Shown: piece by piece, positions 57,213 to 64,000 of the stretch
How positions within the stretch are numbered: position 1 is the stretch's first letter
Layout: each line of letters opens with the position of its first letter
Assembly (NCBI GenBank): GCA_036496605.1
Contig: DASXKV010000030.1
Coordinates: forward strand, 62,001-126,000
From: Gemmatimonadaceae bacterium
GTDB lineage: Bacteria > Gemmatimonadota > Gemmatimonadetes > Gemmatimonadales > Gemmatimonadaceae
Direction: 5' to 3'
DNA length: 64,000 nt
Program-made: the position numbers and the translations under genes
The notes under the pieces: model-generated
The model's input: the letters and a program-made list of their open reading frames with translations, nothing else
Told to the model about the DNA's origin: nothing
Database searches by the model: none

Positions 57213-59438
57213 ATGATCAATAGCCGTACGATATGTCTCGTCATCTTCCTCACAATTCCCGCTGTGGCATTCGGCCAGCAACCGAGCTCGCAGGCGAGAG
57301 ACACGACGTCGCATCTCACGACGTGGACCGCTGCCGACGATCATGAGAACATGATGAAGCAGCTCGGCATCAGGGCGCTGCGGCCGGGGCCGAGCGGCAA
57401 CGAGCGGGACCCGAATCACGCGAACTACGACGAGACGAAAGCGAATCCCTTCACGTCATTGCCGGACGCGCTGACGCTCGAGAACGGACAGAGGGTCACG
57501 ACGCGCGCACTCTGGGCCAGGCGCCGCGCCGAGCTCGTCGAAGACTTCGAGCGCGAGGTCTACGGACGCGTTCCGAAGAACGTACCGAAGATCACGTGGC
57601 AGGTTGTCGCCACCGACACGGGCAGCATCGGTGGACGACGGGTCATCGGGAAGGAGCTTATGGGTCACGTGGACAACACGGCATTCCCTGCAATTGCCGT
57701 CGACATTCCGCTCGTCCTCGTGTTGCCGGCGGACGTGAAAGCGCCCGTTCCGCTGATGATCATGTTCCGGCCTGGCACTCTCGCACAGGCACTTGGTCGG
57801 CCCGCGCCGACAGGCACGCGACCCAATCCATTCTCTCCGCCACCGCCGTCGCCCGGCGACGATGCGCCGGCGACAGAGCAGTTGATCACGGATGGGTGGG
57901 GATTCGCACTGCTCAATCCAACGAGCGTGCAGGCCGACAACGGCGCGGGACTCACGCGCGGCATCATCGGTCTCGTGAACAAGGGCCAACCGCGCACGCC
58001 TGACGAGTGGGGAGCGCTGCGCGCGTGGGCCTGGGGCGCGTCGCGCGTACTCGATTACCTCGAGACGGATCGCGCTGTGAATGCCAAGCACGTTGGCATC
58101 TTAGGCGTCTCGCGGTATGGCAAGGGCGCCCTCGTCGCCATGGCGTTCGATACCAGGTTCGCAGCCGTGCTGATCGGATCCTCGGGCGAAGGCGGAGCGA
58201 AGCTGCACCGGCGCAACTGGGGCGAAGCCGTCGAAAGCCTCACCGGTACTGGCGAGTATCACTGGATGGCCGGCAATTTCCTCAAGTACGGAGCATCCGA
58301 AGCCAGTTTCGGTAGCAAGACGCCTGACGACTTACCCGTCGACTCGCACGAGCTCCTCGCGCTCTGCGCGCCACGCCTCACCTTTGTGAGCTACGGCGTC
58401 CCCGAGAAAGGCGACGCGAAGTGGCTCGATCACCAGGGCAGCTTCATGGCTGCCGTCGCCGCGCAGCCCGTCTTTCGCCTGCTCGGCGCCCACGGGCTCG
58501 GCGTCCCCGATGATTACATGAATGCTAAGATGCCGCCCGTGAATGTCGGCCTGCTCGAGGGAGAGTTCGCCTGGCGCCAGCACGATGGCGGACACACGGA
58601 CGCGCCGAATTGGAAATACTTCCTCTCCTGGGCCGATTTTCATTTCGCCCGACGTTACACGCCATCGCGTGGCGTCGGCGCACCGTCCGCGTCTGTTGCG
58701 CTGAGCGCCGCCGCGCAGCAGCCGCAACCCGCCGACAGACCCGCGCCGCGCACCGACTCGAACTCGATCTTGGCGCATCGACAGTTGCTGGCGAAGCGCA
58801 GCCAGGGCACGATCGACGTGTACTTCGAGGGCAACTCGATTACCCGCCGCTGGGGCGCGACCGATTATCCCCAGTTTCTCGCGAACTGGAAGGCCAATTT
58901 TTTCGGGTGGAACGCCGCGGACTTCGGTTGGGGCGGTGATCGCGTCGAGAACGTGCTCTGGCGTATCGAGAACGGCGAGCTGGATGGCGTCAACCCGAAA
59001 GTGATCGTCCTCCTCGCCGGCACGAACAACGTCGGTAAGGAGCCCGGCGGTGAGGGCGCAGTCGCCAACATCAGCCGCGGCATCAAAGCGCTCATCGAGC
59101 TCTGCCAGCGCAAGGCGCCTAACGCGACGATCATCCTCACCGGCATCTTCCCGCGGAGCGACAGCGCCGTGGTGCCCGAGATCGACCGCATCAACGAGAA
59201 CATCTCGCACTTCGCCGACGGTCGCCGCGTGCGGTATGTCAACGTCAACGACAAACTCGCCGACAAGAACGGCAGGCTCTTCGACGGGATGACGGTCGAC
59301 GGTCTTCACCCGACCATCCGCGGTTATCAAATCTGGGCCGACGCGCTGAAGCCGATCTTCACCGAGATCCTTGGCTCTCCGGCCTCGACGGATCGCGCGC
59401 CGTCTCCGACCGGTGATCCCAGTGCGCGGCGGCCGTGA
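57213..59438 (+). CDS. CE15 glucuronoyl esterase fused to SGNH (GDSL-like) esterase
   Basis: A 741-residue exported protein (signal ICLVIFLTIPAVAFGQQ). Residues about 90-480 are CE15: nucleophile Ser300 in GILGVSRYGKGALVAM and His461 in QHDGGHTDAPNW. This family cuts esters between lignin alcohols and glucuronate on xylan. A Gln/Pro/Ala-rich linker (about 488-515) leads to an SGNH domain (about 530-720) with Ser542 in VYFEGNSITRRWG, block II GWGGDRVEN, block III LLAGTNNVG and block V Asp696/His699 in VDGLHPTIRGY. Both catalytic sets look intact. The second half probably removes acetyl groups. The gene is divergent from operon B and ends 21 bases from the convergent histidine kinase. Confidence 0.9.
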   Translation: MINSRTICLVIFLTIPAVAFGQQPSSQARDTTSHLTTWTAADDHENMMKQLGIRALRPGPSGNERDPNHANYDETKANPFTSLPDALTLENGQRVTTRALWARRRAELVEDFEREVYGRVPKNVPKITWQVVATDTGSIGGRRVIGKELMGHVDNTAFPAIAVDIPLVLVLPADVKAPVPLMIMFRPGTLAQALGRPAPTGTRPNPFSPPPPSPGDDAPATEQLITDGWGFALLNPTSVQADNGAGLTRGIIGLVNKGQPRTPDEWGALRAWAWGASRVLDYLETDRAVNAKHVGILGVSRYGKGALVAMAFDTRFAAVLIGSSGEGGAKLHRRNWGEAVESLTGTGEYHWMAGNFLKYGASEASFGSKTPDDLPVDSHELLALCAPRLTFVSYGVPEKGDAKWLDHQGSFMAAVAAQPVFRLLGAHGLGVPDDYMNAKMPPVNVGLLEGEFAWRQHDGGHTDAPNWKYFLSWADFHFARRYTPSRGVGAPSASVALSAAAQQPQPADRPAPRTDSNSILAHRQLLAKRSQGTIDVYFEGNSITRRWGATDYPQFLANWKANFFGWNAADFGWGGDRVENVLWRIENGELDGVNPKVIVLLAGTNNVGKEPGGEGAVANISRGIKALIELCQRKAPNATIILTGIFPRSDSAVVPEIDRINENISHFADGRRVRYVNVNDKLADKNGRLFDGMTVDGLHPTIRGYQIWADALKPIFTEILGSPASTDRAPSPTGDPSARRP

Positions 59439-59459
59439 CCCGGCGCGTCGTCCGACCAG

Positions 59460-61058
59460 TCAACGCCGCGCCTCGGCCCCGTTAGGCAACGTGAACTGGA
59501 AGGTGGCGCCTCCCGTCGGATTGGTGCTCGCCCAGAGCCGGCCCCGATGGGATTCGATGATCGTGCGACTGATCGCCAGTCCCATCCCCGTACCCTTCGG
59601 CTTCGTCGAGAAAAACGCGTCGAAGATCCGATCAGCGTGCTCGCCCGGCAGTCCGATGCCGGAGTCCGCGACCACGATCAGAACGGCCTCCGAACCACTC
59701 CGCTGGGACATGATCGACATCTCTCCCGGTGCGCCCTTCATTGCCTCGATCGCGTTGAGCATCAGGTTGAGTAACACCTGCTGCAGCTGCACACGATCCC
59801 CGATGATCACAGGAAGCGCTGACTCCAGGTCGATACGGACAGATACCTCATGCGTCGTCGCCTCATTGTCGAGTAGTGCGACCATTTCGCGTACGAGCTC
59901 GTTCATGTCGACTGGGTCCTTGCGCTGCGCGCCTCTCGTGTACAGCGAGCGCACGCGATCGATGATTTCGCTGGCGCGCGTGACCTCGATGGACATTCGC
60001 GCCGCCGCCGCCCGCACTTCCTCGAGGTCGGGCACTGGGCGCTCGAGCCATCGCCGGCACGTGTCCGCGCTCACCTGAGCAGCCGTTATCGGCTGCTTTA
60101 GCTCGTGCGCGATCGAGGCGGCGAGCTCTCCCATCGTGAGAACGCGGCTCATGTACGCGAGCTCGGCTTGGGCCTGTCGTAATCGCTCGCGCTCCTCGTC
60201 CGCACGTTTACGCTCGGTGAGATCGAGCACGAAGGCGACGATCTCGTTAGGCGAATCGCCGAACGAGGCCCCTGCGACCAGCACCGGCACGCGGCTGCCG
60301 TCTCGCCGAAAGTACGCCTTCTCGAAGATGTCACAGCTTCCCGTCGCTCGGATCTGGTCCGCGGCCCGCTCGCTCGCCGCCCCGCACTCGGGCGGGGTCA
60401 TCGCCCGCCAGCTCAGGCGCCCGGCGCTCACGTCCTCCCTCGTATAACCGAGCATTTCGAGGAACGCATCGTTCGCTTCGGTCAACCTACTCTCGCGATC
60501 CGAGAATACGATGCCGCCAATGTTCGAGTCGACCAGCCGCCGGATCTTCGCTTCGCGCTCGTGCAGCTCGCGATACAAAGTGAGCGTCTCCTCATGGTAC
60601 TCTTCGCGCTCCGTTTCGGCTCGTCGGCGATCGTCCACGTCGACGCAGCTGCCGATGAATCCCCTGAAGGCGCCGTCCCGGGCAAGGTACGGCGTGCCCC
60701 GGTCGACGACCCAGCGGTAGACACCGTCGTGGCGGCGAAGCCGATACTCCATCTCGAAGCTCGCGCGCCGGTGAAAGTGGTCGAAATAGAACTCCACGCA
60801 TCGTTTCACGTCGTCTGGATGCACACCCTCCGCCCATCCGTTGCCGATCTCGTGCTCCAGCGAATGTCCGGTGAACGCAAGCCACGTCTCGTTGAAGTAG
60901 TCGCAGAGGGCGTCGGTTCCCGACCGCCAGATCAACACTGGCGAGTGCTCTACCAGAGCGCGGTACTCGTCACCACTGAGAACACCACTATCGATCGCCC
61001 GATATGGCGTCGGGTCTATTCGCGTCGAGGCTATTTGACGCTCCGGATTCAGCGACAT
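59460..61058 (-). CDS. Double-PAS sensor histidine kinase
   Basis: A 532-residue soluble kinase. The first PAS (about 30-145) is of the PAS_3 type (EYRLRRHDGVYRWVVDRGTP), the second about 172-285 (LVDSNIGGIVFSDRESRL, ending DLTERKRADEE). The phospho-acceptor is His318 in LAASIAHELKQPITAAQ; the ATPase domain has N-box LNLMLNAIEAM, G1 VADSGIGLP and G2 GTGMGLAISRTI. It has no adjacent response regulator. Its nearness to the xylan locus may be chance, though it could sense a metabolic by-product. Two heptamer copies lie within it. Confidence 0.9.
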   Translation of the reverse strand: MSLNPERQIASTRIDPTPYRAIDSGVLSGDEYRALVEHSPVLIWRSGTDALCDYFNETWLAFTGHSLEHEIGNGWAEGVHPDDVKRCVEFYFDHFHRRASFEMEYRLRRHDGVYRWVVDRGTPYLARDGAFRGFIGSCVDVDDRRRAETEREEYHEETLTLYRELHEREAKIRRLVDSNIGGIVFSDRESRLTEANDAFLEMLGYTREDVSAGRLSWRAMTPPECGAASERAADQIRATGSCDIFEKAYFRRDGSRVPVLVAGASFGDSPNEIVAFVLDLTERKRADEERERLRQAQAELAYMSRVLTMGELAASIAHELKQPITAAQVSADTCRRWLERPVPDLEEVRAAAARMSIEVTRASEIIDRVRSLYTRGAQRKDPVDMNELVREMVALLDNEATTHEVSVRIDLESALPVIIGDRVQLQQVLLNLMLNAIEAMKGAPGEMSIMSQRSGSEAVLIVVADSGIGLPGEHADRIFDAFFSTKPKGTGMGLAISRTIIESHRGRLWASTNPTGGATFQFTLPNGAEARR

Positions 61059-61621
61059 CTCGATCTCCGCCTGCTGGCTTCGATGACAATTGACGAATCT
61101 AGCTCTGCGGTTGCCGCTCGATAGACCGTGAAAGTCCGGACATATCGCCGAAGGCCGCGTTCACGTCACGCGGATCCATCCGCCTGCGAGATCGCGTCCT
61201 CGGATACGGGAAAAGCCGCTGGCACACGTGGTCGGTTCGATACACGTCGCGCACCACCGCCTAACGACCCGCCGGCTACGTCGTTCGGTGGCGAATCCCG
61301 GCTCGGCTGATGGTCATTCGGTCCAAATTGAGGATGTTCTCGAGGCATGGCTGCTCGTTCGAAGGTGGACGCGTTCCGAGCCACATGTTCGGCAAACGCG
61401 CAACCGTGGCTTCCCAGCCCACGGCGCGAGTCGCAAAAGAAAAAGCCCCTCCCACCGTATCGATGGGAGGGGCCGCTCGCCGCGTCAGCGCGGCGCTATC
61501 TGGAGCGCTCTCCTTCTCCCATGCGCAGAAACCCCCGGCCGAGAAGGCCAAGGGCACTGCTAAGGAGGAGGGTGCGCGCGTTATGCATCATGCGAACCTA
61601 CTACGGAGTGCTTTGCTTGCG
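61059..61621. other. Gene-poor region with one terminator
   Basis: This 563-base stretch between the kinase start and the small membrane protein has open frames on both strands, but none has a recognisable domain, signal peptide or good ribosome site, and the terminator cuts through the best ones. It contains the kinase promoter on its left, a CCTAACG heptamer at 61260, and the intrinsic terminator at 61435-61473. A short RNA between 61474 and 61621 is possible. Confidence 0.5.
61435..61473 (-). terminator. Strong intrinsic terminator, minus strand
   Basis: GCCCCTCCCA (61445-61454) pairs perfectly with TGGGAGGGGC (61464-61473) around a nine-base loop. Read on the minus strand it is followed by TTTTTCTTTT. 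This is a canonical Rho-independent terminator for leftward transcription, and the nearest upstream gene is the small membrane protein ending at 61622. Confidence 0.88.
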
Positions 61622-61924
61622 CTAGCGGGGAACTTCGCCAAGCTCGCGGTCCAGCTCGCGCATCGCTGCTTCGTAGTGCGGGTCGACCGGCGCACGTTCA
61701 CCGAGCATCGAGCGGTTCTGCTTGCTTGGACCATTTACAAGTCTCGCGATCAGGCGGAATGCCCCCCACCCGACCAATGCGACGAACGCGAGCTTGAGGG
61801 CGAGAATCGCGATGCCAACCAGCGCGCCGAGGACTCCGAGTGCCGTCGCCAGCATCAGGATCGATACAGGAATTGCTAGCGCGAGCACAATTACGATTTT
61901 CAGGAAAGCCCAGAGAACTCTCAT
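61622..61924 (-). CDS. Small membrane protein of unknown function
   Basis: A 100-residue protein; ATG 61924 has GGAGGAA six bases upstream. Two adjoining hydrophobic segments occupy about residues 5-55 (FLKIVIVLALAIPVSILMLA, then LGALVGIAILALKLAFVALV), followed by a polar tail (DPHYEAAMRELDRELGEVP). It resembles the small helical-hairpin membrane proteins often annotated as hypothetical in this phylum. No function is assigned. Its transcript probably ends at the terminator about 150 bases downstream. Confidence 0.7.
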   Translation of the reverse strand: MRVLWAFLKIVIVLALAIPVSILMLATALGVLGALVGIAILALKLAFVALVGWGAFRLIARLVNGPSKQNRSMLGERAPVDPHYEAAMRELDRELGEVPR

Positions 61925-62118
61925 CGGTATTCCTCCAGGGAGCGTAGGAACCAACACTGATGCACTACGGAGCAGTGCCCTCGGAGATTCGCCGCCGCAT
62001 CTTCCGCCCGCCCAGCCGGATGCGCAGTATCCCTCCGCTCGGCTGTTGGGCGGCAGTTGGCGCCCGCACCGAGTCGACGGAAAGCCGAGACCGTTCATTG
62101 CTCAAGAGGATCCAACTG

Positions 62119-63009
62119 ATGCGTTCGAGGAGACGGTATTTGTTTCTTGGCGTCCTTTTCATCGGGTGCGCCACCGCATTCTCTCCCTCCCGTTCGACGG
62201 CGCAAACCCCGCCGCGTCCGTCGCAAGCAACGCAAGCGGGCCGCGGCGGACGCGCGGAGCGGTCACCGGATTATCCGGTTCGACCGCCGGTTCCCCCCGC
62301 GCAATACGCGCACGGCGAGCAGCTCTTCCGGAGCAACTGCAGCTTCTGTCACGGCTCGGATGCACGCGGCGGTGAAACCGGACCAAACCTGGTGCGCGAC
62401 CAGGTTGTTCTCGCCGATCAAAACGGGGAGCTCATCGCGCCGATCGTGCAGACCGGCATTCCCGCCCGAGGCATGCCGAAGTTCACGTTGAGCGCCGCGG
62501 AGATCGCCGATATCGCCGCGTGGCTGCACAGCCAGCCGCTATCGGATCGTGGCGCGCCAAGCACGCTCGACATTCTCGTCGGGAACGCGAAGCAGGGCGA
62601 GGCGTACTTCAACGGCGCCGGCCGCTGCGTGCAATGTCACTCGGTGACCGGAGATCTCGCCGGTATCGGCGGTAAGTACGAGCCGAAGGAGATTCAGAAC
62701 CTCATCGTCTCCGGTGGCGGCACAGGGTTTGGTCGCCGCTCACGCGGCGCGACGGCGCCCAAGGTCCCACGTCCGACGGTGACGGTGACCTTGCCCTCGG
62801 GCCAATCGGTGCAAGGAGATCTCGATCACATCTCCGCATTCGTCGTCGCACTACGCGAGGCAGACGGAACGTATCGCAGCTTCGCTCGACGCGACTCGAT
62901 CCCGAAGGTCGTCGTCAACAACCCGCTCCAGTGGCACGTCGACATGCTCCCGAAATGGCGGGACGCCGATATCCACAATCTGACGGCGTACCTCGCGACC
63001 TTGAAGTAG
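62119..63009 (+). CDS. Exported dihaem cytochrome c
   Basis: The ATG at 62119 follows AGAGGA by eight bases; 296 residues with a signal segment (LFLGVLFIGCATAFS). Two CxxCH haem sites are present: CSFCH (74-78) and CVQCH (170-174), each in a small cytochrome c domain; likely axial Met residues lie in ARGMPKFTL for the first and downstream (DMLPKW) for the second. It precedes the PQQ-dependent dehydrogenase by 81 bases, so it is likely that enzyme's periplasmic electron acceptor, as in other quinoprotein alcohol dehydrogenase pairs. Confidence 0.88.
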   Translation: MRSRRRYLFLGVLFIGCATAFSPSRSTAQTPPRPSQATQAGRGGRAERSPDYPVRPPVPPAQYAHGEQLFRSNCSFCHGSDARGGETGPNLVRDQVVLADQNGELIAPIVQTGIPARGMPKFTLSAAEIADIAAWLHSQPLSDRGAPSTLDILVGNAKQGEAYFNGAGRCVQCHSVTGDLAGIGGKYEPKEIQNLIVSGGGTGFGRRSRGATAPKVPRPTVTVTLPSGQSVQGDLDHISAFVVALREADGTYRSFARRDSIPKVVVNNPLQWHVDMLPKWRDADIHNLTAYLATLK

Positions 63010-63090
63010 GGCTTTACTGGCGTGATTGAGACAATGCACAACTTCTTCACTCATGACTCTCGCGCTCGACCGCGATCGTTAGGTGATCCG

Positions 63091-64000
63091 ATGACGCGAA
63101 TTGCAAAGCTCGTGCTGCTCTGTATTCCGTTCTGCGTCCCGTGCGGCCAGCTGGCGAGTCAAGGCCTCGACCCCGCCGTGTTGACGAAGCCGGCGACCGA
63201 CGCCTGGCCGAGCTATGCAGGCGACTACTCGCAGCGTCGGTTCAGCACGTTGACGCAGATCGATACGAACAACGTCAAACATCTCAGCCTCGCCTGGGTG
63301 CGTCGCCTAACGGCCGGCGCCGGCGGCGGCGAAGGCGGTTTCTTCGGACCGCCGGCCGGCGGACCGACGATCACCGGCGGCGTCGCGGAGGATCCGGTCA
63401 CCATTCCCGGTTCGACGAGCGGGTCGCCGCGCCTGTCCGGGTCGATTTTGCAGGTCAACGGAATCCTGTACGTCACTGCGCCCGACAACGCCTGGGCGAT
63501 CGACGCGCGCGACGGCCACGTGCTGTGGCACTACTGGTGGAAGTCGCGCGGGGGGACGCACATCGGCAATCGCGGCATGGCCATGTACGGTGAGTGGCTC
63601 TACTTCGAGACGCCCGACGACTATCTGGTTTCACTCGAGGCGAAGACCGGTCAGGAGCGCTGGCACAAGGAGATCGCTGATTTCAGTCAACAGTATTTCT
63701 CGACGACGGCGCCGATGGTCATTGGCGACCACGTGCTCGTGGGAACAGGCGACGATCTGGACTCGCCAGGCTTTCTCCAGTCGTTCGATCCGAAGTCGGG
63801 CGATCTGCAATGGAAGCTCTACACGGTCCCGATGAACAAGGGCGACCCGGGCCTCGAGACCTGGGGAAGCCTGGACGCTGCACGGCATGGCGGCGCGCAG
63901 GTCTGGATGCCAGGCTCGTACGACCCGGAAACGCATCTGTACATCGTCGGCACGGGGAATCCAACGCCGGCATACACCGCGATGCTGCGCGGGCCCAAGG
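63091..64000 (+). CDS. PQQ-dependent dehydrogenase, N-terminal part (3' end outside window)
   Basis: About 303 residues are visible before the window ends. The start ATG lies eight bases after TTAGG/AGGTG, a ribosome site that itself lies in a CGTTAGG heptamer. A signal peptide (KLVLLCIPFCVPCGQ) leads to the quinoprotein propeller: WPSYAGDYSQRRFSTLTQI, NNVKHLSLAWVRRL, GILYVTAPDNAWAIDARDG and LWHYWWKSRGG, as in acidobacterial-type PQQ dehydrogenases. A Gly/Pro-rich insert (GAGGGEGGFFGPPAGG) sits between the first blades. It oxidises an alcohol or sugar in the periplasm; the substrate is unknown. Confidence 0.88.
   Translation, partial: MTRIAKLVLLCIPFCVPCGQLASQGLDPAVLTKPATDAWPSYAGDYSQRRFSTLTQIDTNNVKHLSLAWVRRLTAGAGGGEGGFFGPPAGGPTITGGVAEDPVTIPGSTSGSPRLSGSILQVNGILYVTAPDNAWAIDARDGHVLWHYWWKSRGGTHIGNRGMAMYGEWLYFETPDDYLVSLEAKTGQERWHKEIADFSQQYFSTTAPMVIGDHVLVGTGDDLDSPGFLQSFDPKSGDLQWKLYTVPMNKGDPGLETWGSLDAARHGGAQVWMPGSYDPETHLYIVGTGNPTPAYTAMLRGPK

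Larger units (their letters stand above)
3079..63312. repeat. Dispersed CCTAACG/CGTTAGG heptamer (about 39 copies)
   Basis: By eye I count 39 exact copies, for example at 3079, 8817, 9877, 11572, 13216, 16812, 17490, 18294, 21956, 23051, 23533, 26508, 28847, 31652, 32750, 37311, 38324, 42351, 44183, 46552, 49144, 53348, 59118, 61260 and 63306 (CCTAACG on plus) and 9117, 11164, 14587, 20728, 21171, 27123, 27515, 29854, 34787, 43672, 50942, 59480, 60245 and 63077 (CGTTAGG on plus). Flanks favour GCCTAACGc. Most lie inside genes, on either coding strand. Function is unknown. Confidence 0.7.

Noticed and set aside
61310..61879. 189-codon plus-strand frame in the gene-poor region
   Set aside because: It crosses the terminator stem and the opposite small membrane-protein gene, and has no signal or domain.
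3079..63312. GCCTAAC/GTTAGGC words as integron attC sites
   Set aside because: The word matches attC core ends, but copies are not paired at attC distances, lie inside conserved genes, and no integrase or cassette layout is present.
1..64000. tRNA, rRNA, CRISPR arrays, prophage or insertion sequences
   Set aside because: Looked for on both strands by eye; no cloverleaf, regular direct-repeat array, transposase or integrase was found.

Overview
The window reads as a chromosomal segment of a GC-rich, Gram-negative soil-type bacterium, most likely Gemmatimonadota, with Acidobacteriota as the main alternative. The reasons are ADOP-type orphan permeases, a zinc-ribbon Ser/Thr kinase with TPRs, a BlaI/M56 pair with a plug-like tail, a DUF4142 lipoprotein, a DUF5916 outer-membrane protein, a SusC/SusD pair and an acidobacterial-type PQQ dehydrogenase. 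This assignment is inference from gene content; no rRNA, tRNA, CRISPR array, phage or insertion sequence was seen.

The left part (1-28230) is a mixed housekeeping and regulatory region: the end of a TPR protein, DUF4142 and DUF1080 secreted proteins, a dienelactone hydrolase, an Ig/propeller lipoprotein, a DUF5916 protein, a cupin, a PLP decarboxylase, a NarL-type two-component pair, an alpha/beta hydrolase, a His-rich membrane protein, a YdeI-like protein, two orphan histidine kinases, an ADOP permease divergent from a BlaI/M56 pair (with a perfect dyad operator between them), a Ser/Thr kinase, a secreted SdrD_B-like protein, an amidohydrolase and a plug-like lipoprotein.

The centre and right (28142-59438) form one large glucuronoxylan utilisation locus. 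Operon A (minus strand, 42925 to 28142) encodes SusC, SusD, a GH10 xylanase lipoprotein, a GH3, a GntR/FadR regulator, a second GH3 with a PA14 insert, and GH115 alpha-glucuronidase. Operon B (minus strand, 57110 to 45189) encodes an SDR mannonate oxidoreductase, a hexuronate-type MFS carrier, a glucarate-dehydratase-like enolase, a GH67 alpha-glucuronidase, xylose isomerase, xylulokinase and a sugar ABC transporter. Each operon head faces a divergent secreted esterase on the plus strand: a sialate-O-acetylesterase-family protein (43109-45067) facing operon A, and a CE15 glucuronoyl esterase fused to an SGNH domain (57213-59438) facing operon B. Together they would strip lignin esters, acetyl groups and (methyl)glucuronate from xylan, cut and import xylo-oligosaccharides, and feed xylose and glucuronate into central metabolism.

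The right end (59460-64000) holds an orphan PAS histidine kinase, a gene-poor stretch with a strong minus-strand terminator, a small membrane protein, and a dihaem cytochrome c followed by a PQQ-dependent dehydrogenase that runs off the window.

A dispersed heptamer, CCTAACG/CGTTAGG, occurs about 39 times by eye (roughly 8 expected from base composition), mostly inside genes where it forces otherwise rare TTA, CTA and CCT codons. It is the least explained sequence signal in the window.
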